Below are positions 9,216 through 16,310 of a stretch of DNA of 64,000 bases, piece after piece (position 1 is the first letter of the stretch; each line of letters opens with the position of its first letter). The DNA comes from Gammaproteobacteria bacterium (GTDB taxonomy: Bacteria; Pseudomonadota; Gammaproteobacteria; SURF-13): assembly GCA_016195665.1 (NCBI GenBank), contig JACPZD010000037.1, positions 1 through 64,000 of the forward strand, read 5' to 3'. Below the pieces are notes generated by a model, which was not told the DNA's origin, searched no databases, and saw only the letters and a list, made by a program, of their open reading frames with translations. A program made the translations under genes and the position numbers.

Positions 9216-9884
9216 ATGAGCAATAAAACCATCGCCATGACGGACAGACTGTACGAATATCTCGTTAGCCATTCGCTGCGCGAGCCTGAACTGTTAAAGC
9301 GCCTGCGTGAAGAAACCGCAAAAGATCCCATGGCCGTCATGCAGATCGCGCCCGAACAGGGACAGTTCATGGCGCTGTTGGTACAGTTGCTGGGCGCCAG
9401 AAAGGCGCTGGAGATCGGCGTGTTTACCGGTTACAGCTCGCTCTGTGTAGCGCTCGCGCTCCCTCAAGACGGCAAGCTGATCGCCTGCGATGTGAGTGAG
9501 GAATGGACCAGCGTTGCGCGACGTTACTGGCAGGAAGCCGGGGTGTCGCACAAGATCGAGTTACGGCTCGCTCCTGCACTGGAGACCCTGGACACGCTGC
9601 TCTCTGACGGTCAGGCCGGAACGTTTGATTTCGCCTTTATAGACGCCGACAAGACGGGCTATGATGACTACTACGAACGCACGCTGCAATTACTGCGCCC
9701 CGGCGGCTTGATCGTGCTTGATAACATGCTCCGCGATGGCCGGGTGGCCGATGCGCCGCAATGTGATGAGGCGACACTGGCGATTCACCGGCTTAATCAA
9801 AAACTCCACCACGATCCACGCATTTCCCTGAGCCTGCTGCCAATAGCCGACGGCTTGACGTTGGCGCTTAAACTGCCTACCTAG
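9216..9884 (+). CDS. Class I SAM-dependent O-methyltransferase (family 3, CCoAMT-like)
   Basis: A 222-residue enzyme of the caffeoyl-CoA O-methyltransferase-like family. The SAM-binding motif I is LEIGVFTGYSSL, and the metal-binding and post-motif region is FIDADKTGYDDYYE followed by LRPGGLIVLDNMLRDG. Members methylate catechol-like hydroxyls using SAM and a divalent metal; the natural substrate of bacterial members is mostly unknown, and nothing here defines it. The start at 9216 is preferred because gaagg at 9203-9207 is correctly spaced before it; an in-frame TTG at 9201 would add MKVAK. It sits between tsaB and rpfE on the same strand and may share their transcript. Confidence 0.88.
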   Translation: MSNKTIAMTDRLYEYLVSHSLREPELLKRLREETAKDPMAVMQIAPEQGQFMALLVQLLGARKALEIGVFTGYSSLCVALALPQDGKLIACDVSEEWTSVARRYWQEAGVSHKIELRLAPALETLDTLLSDGQAGTFDFAFIDADKTGYDDYYERTLQLLRPGGLIVLDNMLRDGRVADAPQCDEATLAIHRLNQKLHHDPRISLSLLPIADGLTLALKLPT

Positions 9885-9890
9885 ACCGGA

Positions 9891-10934
9891 ATGGAATCAC
9901 TCAATCGGCGGCTTACCCTCGTCGTTCCAGACCTGGTCGCTCCCGGCGTCCTGCCTCCCGCGACATTAGCAGAACCCTTCGCTATCGCTCTTCCCTGTAC
10001 GTCACTGGACAAGGCCGTCCCGGATACACAATCACGCGCTTTAGAGCTGGAGTTATTGCTGGCGCGCGGAGAGCGAGAGAAGGCAGCGAATAATCCTGAG
10101 GAATTACTCTTTACGTTATTCACATCGGCAGCGGCTGTCCCTCTCCCTACGGCTGCGGTGACCTATCTGGCGGATACGGATCGGCGAACAGACGGCTGGC
10201 TGCTGCGCGCCGATCCGGTTTACTTACAGGCCGACAATGCCCGCGTCATCCTGCTGGGGAATGACTATCTGAACATACAGCAAGAGGAGGCCGCTACGCT
10301 GAGAGAAGTCTTACGTCCCCTCTTCGAAACCGTGGGTATGCAGCTTGAAGTATCTCATCCCAAACGCTGGTATTTACGCCTTAGAGAAAACCCCTGTATT
10401 GTTTTCCGCTCGCTGCGCGAAGTCCTCGGCCATGACATCCACGCCTATTTACCCGATGCAAAACCCTGGCGCAGCCTGTTAAATGAAGTACAGATGGCGC
10501 TGCACGAGAGCGATATCAATAAGGCACGCGAGGCGCGCGGCGAATGGCCGATCAACAGTCTCTGGTTCTGGGGAGGGGGAACATTCCCGGCCGCCGAACC
10601 GTCTCCCTTTACCAAGGTATGGAGCGATGAGCCGCTGGCTGTGGGCCTTGCGAAACTGGCAGGCGCACCCCACGCCGCGCTGCCCTCCAATGCGCAGGAG
10701 TGGTTGCATCTCGCCGACACCCCTGGCGAACATCTGGTAGTGATGCAGCGCTTGGGGCCGAATTTTTTCGAGCGCTTTAATACACAGTGGGCCGCACCGC
10801 TGTGTGCGGCGTTACGCGGACGCATGTTAAAAAGTTTGTCTTTATATGTTGGCCACGGGAACGTTTTTCACGTTAACCGCTCATTGCTTGGCCGCTGGTG
10901 GCGGCGGAGGCGGCCGCTCGCATTCTATCGGTAA
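9891..10934 (+). CDS. rpfE: RpfE-like regulatory protein
   Basis: A 347-residue protein matching the RpfE family encoded next to recJ in Xanthomonads and many Betaproteobacteria. The conserved SLWFWGGGTFP segment, the preceding DINKAREARGEWPINS and an N-terminal LTLVVPDL are seen. The family is related in fold to phosphoglycerate-mutase/phosphatase-like proteins and was named from the Xanthomonas rpf cluster, but its biochemical role is not settled. The part reading VAPGVLPPATLAEPFA is encoded by a dispersed palindromic element inserted in frame right after the first beta strand, and probably adds about 21 residues. The gene ends 8 bp before the likely recJ GTG, so the two are probably cotranscribed. 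Confidence 0.8.
   Translation: MESLNRRLTLVVPDLVAPGVLPPATLAEPFAIALPCTSLDKAVPDTQSRALELELLLARGEREKAANNPEELLFTLFTSAAAVPLPTAAVTYLADTDRRTDGWLLRADPVYLQADNARVILLGNDYLNIQQEEAATLREVLRPLFETVGMQLEVSHPKRWYLRLRENPCIVFRSLREVLGHDIHAYLPDAKPWRSLLNEVQMALHESDINKAREARGEWPINSLWFWGGGTFPAAEPSPFTKVWSDEPLAVGLAKLAGAPHAALPSNAQEWLHLADTPGEHLVVMQRLGPNFFERFNTQWAAPLCAALRGRMLKSLSLYVGHGNVFHVNRSLLGRWWRRRRPLAFYR
9935..9998. repeat. Palindromic dispersed element, copy A (inside rpfE)
   Basis: A 64-bp stretch beginning ggtcgctcccggcgtcctgc. By hand alignment it matches 61085-61148 at 57 of 64 positions, and its first 37 bp match 19030-19066 (35/37) and the reverse complement of 40575-40611 (36/37). It carries a gtcgc...gcgac stem and is read through in frame by rpfE. 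Confidence 0.85.
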
Positions 10935-10942
10935 CCCTACCT

Positions 10943-12658
10943 GTGAAGATTTTAAGACAAACTACTGCACCCCTGCCCTTCCCATTGCCGGAGAATTTGC
11001 ACCCGGTGGTCGCGCGTGTCTATGCGGCACGCAAGATAAAGCGCGTGGAAGAACTCCAATATGGACTGGAACAGCTCCAGCCACCCTCGGCGCTGCGCGG
11101 CATGCAGCAAGCCGTGCAGTTGCTGAGCGATGCCTTGCAGAAACAGCAGCGCATCCTGTTCGTGGCCGATTTCGATGCCGATGGCGCGACCAGTTGCGCA
11201 CTCGGCGTGCGGGCACTGCGGCTCATGGGCGCGCAAGATGTACACTACGTCGTGCCCAACCGTTTTGAGTTCGGTTATGGGCTTACGCCGGAGATCGTAA
11301 ACGTCGCGGCGCAACAGCAGCCCGATCTGATCATCACGGTAGACAATGGCATCTCCAGTGTGGAAGGCGTTGCGCGCGCCAAACAGCTCGGCATACAGGT
11401 ATTGATTACGGACCATCATTTACCCGGCGCGCTGTTACCCGCCGCCGACGCCATCGTCAATCCCAATCAGCCGGGTGACGAATTCCCCAGTAAACACCTT
11501 GCCGGCGTCGGGGTGATTTTCTACGTGATGCTGGCGCTGCGCACTCAGTTGCGCGCCAACGGTTGGTTTTCGCAAAAAAATATCCCAGAACCGAATCTTG
11601 CGCAGTTGCTGGATCTGGTCGCGCTCGGTACGGTCGCCGACGTCGTCGTGCTCGATCACAACAATCGCGTGCTGGTCGCGCAAGGTTTGGCCCGCATCCG
11701 GGAGGGCCGTTGCCAAGCCGGCCTCCGCGCACTCATCGAAGTCTCCCAGCGTCAGCAGGGTCGCCTCACCGCAGGCGACCTCGCCTTCGCCTTGGCGCCG
11801 AGGCTGAATGCCGCCGGCCGATTGGAGGATATGTCGCTCGGCATCGAATGTTTGCTTTGCGATGATTACAGTCAGGCGCTCACTATGGCGCAACGGCTTG
11901 ATGAGCTGAATCGTGAGCGGCGCAGCATTGAGAGCGAGATGCAGATACAGGCCTTGGACGCGCTAAAGGCGATGCGCCTCGATACAGAGTTGCCCTACGG
12001 GCTCTGCCTGTTCGATCCCGATTGGCATCAGGGTGTCATCGGCATCCTCGCGGGACGCATCAAGGAGCGCACCCACCGGCCGGTGATCGCCTTCGCGCTA
12101 AGTAACGAGCACGAGATCAAAGGCTCGGCGCGTTCGGTGCCGGGACTGCACATCCGCGATGCGCTGGACAGCGTGGCCGCACAACATCCTGGTCTGCTCA
12201 GCAAGTTTGGCGGCCACGCGATGGCGGCGGGACTCACCTTGCGACGCGCGGATTATGACGCCTTCAGCGCCGCCTTTGACCGCGAGGTGCGCAAGCATCT
12301 CACTGAAACTGAACTGCAAAGGGTAATGTTGAGCGACGGCGGCTTGTCAGCCGACGAGTTGCAACTGGAACTGGCCGAAGCCCTGCGCAGCGCGGGGCCG
12401 TGGGGTCAGGGATTTCCCGAGCCGCTGTTTGATGGGATCTTCGAGGTCGTGAGCCAGCGTATCGTGGGCGACAAGCACCTTAAACTGGTCTTACGCTACC
12501 CGGACGATTCAAAAATATTTGATGCAATCGCGTTCAACTTCACACACGAAGGCTCGCGGCCCTTGCGGCGCGCGCGCATTGCCTACCGTCTCGATGTCAA
12601 CGAGTACCGTGGCCAGCGCAGTTTACAATTGTTGATCGAGCATCTCGAGACTGTATAA
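10943..12658 (+). CDS. recJ: Single-stranded-DNA-specific exonuclease RecJ
   Basis: A 571-residue DHH-family 5'-3' ssDNA exonuclease (E. coli 577) acting in RecF-pathway recombination, mismatch repair and base excision. The metal-binding DHH motifs are present: FVADFDADGATSC (motif I), TVDNGIS (II), and ITDHHLPG (III). They are followed by the APRLNAAGR segment, the DHHA1 motif SKFGGHAMAAGLTL and the C-terminal OB fold. The GTG at 10943 gives the expected N-terminus (MKILRQ). An upstream in-frame GTG at 10898 would overlap rpfE and add 15 residues. The rpfE-recJ order is the one known from related genomes. Nothing looks damaged. Confidence 0.95.
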   Translation: MKILRQTTAPLPFPLPENLHPVVARVYAARKIKRVEELQYGLEQLQPPSALRGMQQAVQLLSDALQKQQRILFVADFDADGATSCALGVRALRLMGAQDVHYVVPNRFEFGYGLTPEIVNVAAQQQPDLIITVDNGISSVEGVARAKQLGIQVLITDHHLPGALLPAADAIVNPNQPGDEFPSKHLAGVGVIFYVMLALRTQLRANGWFSQKNIPEPNLAQLLDLVALGTVADVVVLDHNNRVLVAQGLARIREGRCQAGLRALIEVSQRQQGRLTAGDLAFALAPRLNAAGRLEDMSLGIECLLCDDYSQALTMAQRLDELNRERRSIESEMQIQALDALKAMRLDTELPYGLCLFDPDWHQGVIGILAGRIKERTHRPVIAFALSNEHEIKGSARSVPGLHIRDALDSVAAQHPGLLSKFGGHAMAAGLTLRRADYDAFSAAFDREVRKHLTETELQRVMLSDGGLSADELQLELAEALRSAGPWGQGFPEPLFDGIFEVVSQRIVGDKHLKLVLRYPDDSKIFDAIAFNFTHEGSRPLRRARIAYRLDVNEYRGQRSLQLLIEHLETV

Positions 12659-12698
12659 AGCCCGGTCAAACATGATCGAGAGTAAGGCGGGAAAAGAC

Positions 12699-13580
12699 TC
12701 AGTTACGGAAGGTTAAATCTTTATTGGCGGCCAGTTTATTGCTCGCCAAGCTGGTCATTATCCATTTCCTTATACGCCTGGAATCCGCGGCGATACTGGA
12801 CTTCCCCGCGGCATCGAGCAGCACCACGATGAGTGGCCGCACCAGTTGAGTCTGCATCACCAGGCAATGGCCGGCGGGTTTGATGTAGCCGGTCTTGCTG
12901 AGGCCGATCCGCCAGGTTTTATCCTTAAAGAGCGGGTTGGTGTTTTTGTATTGGACGACGCGGCCTTGCTCCAGATCGTATCTAGCGGTAGTGGTGATTT
13001 GACGTATTAGAGGATATTGATAACCAGCCTGCACCAGTTTGACCAGATCTTGCGCGGTAGAGACATTGCCATCGCTCAGGCCGGTGGCGTCTTCAAAATG
13101 GGTATCCAGCATGCCCAGGGACTTGGCCTTGGCATTCATCGCCGCGATGAATGCGTCGTAACCGCGCGGATATTTGCGCGCCAAGGCCGAAGCGGCGCGG
13201 TTCTCCGACGACATCAGGGCCAACTGCAAAAGCTGGCCTCGGGTGAGGATGCGGCCGACCGCAAGCCGCGAGCGTGAGTGACGCAGCATGTCCACGTCCT
13301 CATCTGTAACCTGGAGCTTTTGGCGGAGTGACAGTTTTGCGTCCAAGGTGACCATCGCAGTCATCAGCTTGGTGATCGAGGCGATGGGCTTCTGAGCGTC
13401 CGCATCCTTGGCGTAAAGGGTCTCTCCGGTGATTTGATCTACGATTATCGCCTGGCTCGCCGCCAGACTCAACGGCGGGTCATCTGAACTCTGATCCCTC
13501 GTTACCTCTTTCGCAAAGGCAATACTAAACAGGCCGGTAAGGATGAATACCGCAATGGATCGGCTTATTATCTTGTTCAT
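12699..13580 (-). CDS. pbpG: D-alanyl-D-alanine endopeptidase (PBP7-like, S11 family)
   Basis: A 293-residue periplasmic low-molecular-weight penicillin-binding protein (E. coli PBP7 has 310). A signal peptide covers about residues 1-23. The three active-site motifs are intact: SITK with Ser68/Lys71, SEN at 125-127, and KTG at 229-231. The sequence PIASITKLMTAMV is diagnostic of this family. PBP7-type enzymes cut D-Ala-mDAP cross-links in peptidoglycan. The gene is convergent with recJ (40 bp apart) and has its own AT-rich upstream region with a possible Fur-like site. Confidence 0.9.
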   Translation of the reverse strand: MNKIISRSIAVFILTGLFSIAFAKEVTRDQSSDDPPLSLAASQAIIVDQITGETLYAKDADAQKPIASITKLMTAMVTLDAKLSLRQKLQVTDEDVDMLRHSRSRLAVGRILTRGQLLQLALMSSENRAASALARKYPRGYDAFIAAMNAKAKSLGMLDTHFEDATGLSDGNVSTAQDLVKLVQAGYQYPLIRQITTTARYDLEQGRVVQYKNTNPLFKDKTWRIGLSKTGYIKPAGHCLVMQTQLVRPLIVVLLDAAGKSSIAADSRRIRKWIMTSLASNKLAANKDLTFRN

Positions 13581-13707
13581 TTTTTGGTTATCTTTATGGT
13601 TATCATTTAGTAGTTGAACCTTGGCATCGCCCCTAAAATCTTACCGCAAGACTGCCGTATTACTTAGTAAAATTTGACTCTACATTAACACTACATGCTA
13701 TTTACCT

Positions 13708-13726
13708 GATAATGATTGCAATAGTC
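13708..13726. promoter_or_regulatory. Possible Fur-box-like sequence upstream of pbpG
   Basis: gataatgattgcaatagtc matches the 19-bp Fur consensus at about 13 positions, with the left nine bases perfect and the right half poor. It lies in the 208-bp AT-rich gap between the CDGSH gene and pbpG, both on the minus strand. One good half-site in AT-rich DNA is weak evidence. Confidence 0.25.
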
Positions 13727-13788
13727 AAGCCAAGAGTTATGTTTAGGCTCAGTATAAATTTTAATCTGGGTTTCACTGACTCAAGAAG

Positions 13789-14019
13789 CTAGTTTTTCTC
13801 GTCCTTGAAATTTATATGCCAGTGCGTTCCATCACAAAACGGCTTGTTGTTGGAACCTCCGCAACGGCACAGGGCTACCCCGCGCACGGTCGAGCGCGGC
13901 TCCCTCTTTGAGTTTTGAATACCTTCAATAACATGCGGGGTAAAATCGGTGAAGTAGTAATAAGGACCATTGGGGAGACAGAAAATTTTAGGTTTCTGAG
14001 ATTGTGCATTGGGTTTCAT
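13789..14019 (-). CDS. CDGSH-type iron-sulfur domain protein
   Basis: A 76-residue protein with the complete CDGSH cluster motif CRCGGSNNKPFCDGTH, which binds a redox-active 2Fe-2S cluster through three Cys and one His. The upstream segment PYYYFTDFTPHVIEG is typical of short bacterial members. Function in bacteria is generally unclear: electron transfer, Fe-S handling or redox sensing have been proposed for the family. It sits alone between ppnP and pbpG on the minus strand. The window also carries a suf operon, but there is no direct linkage. Confidence 0.88.
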   Translation of the reverse strand: MKPNAQSQKPKIFCLPNGPYYYFTDFTPHVIEGIQNSKREPRSTVRGVALCRCGGSNNKPFCDGTHWHINFKDEKN

Positions 14020-14111
14020 ATCAACACCTCCGTGCGCGGTAACTGTCTACTACCCCCAATATTACCCCTTAATTTTCCCTAAGTCTCGACCCCGGACCAG
14101 CGGTTAATCCA

Positions 14112-14420
14112 TCACCCAAAGTGGCACACGTAATCCACCAGATCCGTCACTTCGATATCGAACCGTGTCTTGGCCGGTATTGAAAAATTTTGACCTGCAC
14201 TATGATCGCTCCACTTTCCGGCATCGCCGATTTTAATTCGGCATTTTCCTTGTGTCAGTTCGATCACCTCTGGCTCATCGGTATTAAAGCTATAGGCGCC
14301 AGGCAGCATCACGCCCAGCGTCAGACGCTTCCCGTCTGTAGTGATGACGGTGCGGCTGGTCACATTGCCACCATGATAGACATTGGCCTTTTTCCTGACT
14401 TCGACGTTCTTGAAACTCAT
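14112..14420 (-). CDS. ppnP: Pyrimidine/purine nucleoside phosphorylase PpnP (DUF1255)
   Basis: A 102-residue cupin-like enzyme of the PpnP (formerly YaiE, DUF1255) family, which phosphorolyses several nucleosides to base and ribose-1-phosphate. The sequence [20 protein letters not shown] and the ending [11 protein letters not shown] are typical. The ATG at 14418-14420 is chosen because it overlaps the argG stop (ATGA) and gives the usual length; the frame is open further upstream inside argG but that has no family support. The overlap implies translational coupling to argG. Confidence 0.9.
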   Translation of the reverse strand: MSFKNVEVRKKANVYHGGNVTSRTVITTDGKRLTLGVMLPGAYSFNTDEPEVIELTQGKCRIKIGDAGKWSDHSAGQNFSIPAKTRFDIEVTDLVDYVCHFG

Positions 14421-15643
14421 TTTTTCTTCCTCAGCTTTTCCGCAATGCGCATGCGCAAGGCGTTTAATTTGATGAACCCGCCGGCATCGGCCTGATTGTA
14501 GGCCCCGGCGTCGTCCTCGAAGGTTGCGATGCTCGCGTCGAACAGGCTGTCGGTTTCTGATTTGCGCCCTATTACCGTGACATTGCCCTTGTAGAGCTTC
14601 ACGCGCACCACACCGTTGACGGTGGCCTGTGAGGCATCCATCATCTGCTGTATAAGCTTGCGCTCCGGGATCCACCAGTAACCGTTGTAAATCAGGCTCG
14701 CGTAGCGCGGCATCATTTCGTCCTTGAGATGCGCGACCTCCCGGTCCAGCGTGATGGACTCGATGGCGCGGTGCGCCTTGAGCATGATGGCGCCGCCCGG
14801 CGTCTCGTAACAGCCGCGCGACTTCATGCCGACGTAGCGGTTCTCGACGATATCCAGCCGGCCGATGCCGTTCGCGCCGCCTATATGATTCAAGGTCTCC
14901 AGCACCCTGGCCGGGGCCATCTTCTCGCCGTTGATGGCGCTGATGTCGCCCTTGGTATAAGTAAGTTCGAGATAGCTTGCCTTATCCGGCGCCTTCTCCG
15001 GCGCCACCGTCCAGCGCCACATGCTTTCCTCCGGCTCCGCCCACGGATCTTCCAGCACGCCGCCTTCGTAAGAGATGTGCAACAGATTCACGTCCATGGA
15101 ATAGGGAGACTTCTTGCCGCGCTTCATTTCCACGGGTATGCCGTGCTTCTCCGCATAGGCCAGCAGTTTTTCACGCGAGGTCAGATCCCACTCGCGCCAC
15201 GGCGCAATCACGTGCACGTCGGGTTTCAGTGCGTAATAGCCCAGCTCAAAGCGCACCTGATCGTTGCCCTTGCCCGTCGCGCCGTGCGACACCGCATCCG
15301 CGCCGGTCTGGTTGGCGATCTCGATCTGGCGCTTGGCGATCAAGGGCCGCGCGATGGAAGTGCCGAGCAGGTATTCGCCTTCGTAAATCGCGTTGGCGCG
15401 GAACATGGGAAACACGAAGTCGCGCGCAAACTCCTCGCGCAGGTCGTCAATATAGATTTCCTTCACCCCCGCCGCCTTGGCCTTGGCGCGCGCAGGTTCG
15501 ACCTCCTCGCCCTGGCCGATGTCGGCGGTGAAGGTCACCACCTCACAATGGTAATTCTCCTGCAACCATTTGAGGATGACGGAGGTATCGAGACCCCCGG
15601 AGTAGGCGAGTACGACTTTTTTGGGGTTTTTCATAGAGATCAT
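14417..15643 (-). CDS. argG: Argininosuccinate synthase
   Basis: A 408-residue enzyme (E. coli-type and short-type members are 400-450) that condenses citrulline and aspartate with ATP cleavage in arginine synthesis. The N-terminal pyrophosphatase-type loop [19 protein letters not shown] is present, as are [15 protein letters not shown] and the [15 protein letters not shown] C-terminus. The start at 15643 overlaps the vapC stop codon (ATGA); a second ATG at 15634 ([14 protein letters not shown]) would be the more usual N-terminus. No clear Shine-Dalgarno is seen for either, so translation may depend on coupling to vapC. The gene overlaps ppnP by 4 bp at its 3' end. Confidence 0.95.
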   Translation of the reverse strand: MISMKNPKKVVLAYSGGLDTSVILKWLQENYHCEVVTFTADIGQGEEVEPARAKAKAAGVKEIYIDDLREEFARDFVFPMFRANAIYEGEYLLGTSIARPLIAKRQIEIANQTGADAVSHGATGKGNDQVRFELGYYALKPDVHVIAPWREWDLTSREKLLAYAEKHGIPVEMKRGKKSPYSMDVNLLHISYEGGVLEDPWAEPEESMWRWTVAPEKAPDKASYLELTYTKGDISAINGEKMAPARVLETLNHIGGANGIGRLDIVENRYVGMKSRGCYETPGGAIMLKAHRAIESITLDREVAHLKDEMMPRYASLIYNGYWWIPERKLIQQMMDASQATVNGVVRVKLYKGNVTVIGRKSETDSLFDASIATFEDDAGAYNQADAGGFIKLNALRMRIAEKLRKKK

Positions 15644-16050
15644 TTTGTTGCAGGATCGAGTAATTGCAGGCCCTTGAAATAAGGGCGGTAAAAACCACGG
15701 TCACGGGTAAGTATACGGTCAGCCTGATGCAGCGCGTGCGCGCCAATCAAGAAGTCGGCCAGTACGCGGCTGCGCTTACCGCCTCGCGCCCTATAGCGCC
15801 GCCACGCGGCGGCGGCCCGCTCAGCGCTTTGCTGATTCAGCGTAGTATAGGCTACGCCCAGGGTTTCCATGGCCATGTGGAAAGCGGCCTGATCGCTGAA
15901 CGCAGCAGACGTTTCCGCCCACACCACCTCACACGCCACTAATGTCCCCTCGCCCAGACAACGGCGCAGTAGTGCGGCGGATTGGGTGCAAAAACGAGGA
16001 TCGTTACGGAATACATCCAGCAGGACATTCGTGTCCACCGCGGTAATCAC
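15640..16050 (-). CDS. vapC: VapC-type PIN-domain ribonuclease toxin
   Basis: A 136-residue PIN domain protein. The four acidic residues that bind the catalytic metal are visible: Asp6 (VDTNVLLD), Glu46 (VWAET), Asp99 (ADFLIGAHA) and Asp117 (LTRDRGF). VapC toxins cut tRNA or rRNA when released from VapB. It starts with GTG overlapping the vapB stop (GTGA), and its own TGA overlaps the argG start. It therefore sits as a toxin gene translationally linked to an essential-type biosynthetic gene, which is odd. Known of the family: endonuclease; the target here is not predictable. Confidence 0.88.
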   Translation of the reverse strand: MITAVDTNVLLDVFRNDPRFCTQSAALLRRCLGEGTLVACEVVWAETSAAFSDQAAFHMAMETLGVAYTTLNQQSAERAAAAWRRYRARGGKRSRVLADFLIGAHALHQADRILTRDRGFYRPYFKGLQLLDPATK

Positions 16051-16268
16051 GCCTTCCCCCGCACCTCTTCCAGAAAGGCGTCGGTGGTCTTATCCATTCT
16101 GAGACAGCCGATTACCTGGCTCACCACGTCTGTATCTTTGGCCTTCACCGCCACCAGCTTGCCTGCTTCCACGGTGAAATCCAGTTGCGCGCCTGGGCGC
16201 AAGCCCAGCCTGTCGCGCAGGAGTTTAGGGATGGTTACTTGGCCGCGTTCTGCGATTTTGGCTTTCAT
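16047..16268 (-). CDS. vapB: VapB-type AbrB/SpoVT-domain antitoxin
   Basis: A 73-residue protein beginning MKAKIAERGQVTIPKLLRDR, the swapped-hairpin AbrB/SpoVT DNA-binding domain, followed by an extended C-terminal arm ([11 protein letters not shown]) of the sort that blocks the VapC active site. It is expected to repress its own promoter together with VapC. It overlaps vapC by 4 bp and begins 33 bp after the end of the E2-E3 gene. A good promoter and an inverted repeat lie in that gap. Confidence 0.88.
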   Translation of the reverse strand: MKAKIAERGQVTIPKLLRDRLGLRPGAQLDFTVEAGKLVAVKAKDTDVVSQVIGCLRMDKTTDAFLEEVRGKA

Positions 16269-16276
16269 GTTATGAA

Positions 16277-16310
16277 ATACTAAATCATATTACATACCTT
16301 TTCAATATGA
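16277..16310 (-). promoter_or_regulatory. vapBC promoter with candidate operator
   Basis: On the minus strand, TTGAAA (16300-16305) and TAGTAT (16277-16282) are separated by exactly 17 bp, ending 8 bp before the vapB ATG. Overlapping them is the inverted repeat tcatatt (16285-16291) and aatatga (16304-16310), a plausible VapBC operator. The -35 box overlaps the last codons of the E2-E3 gene. Confidence 0.55.
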
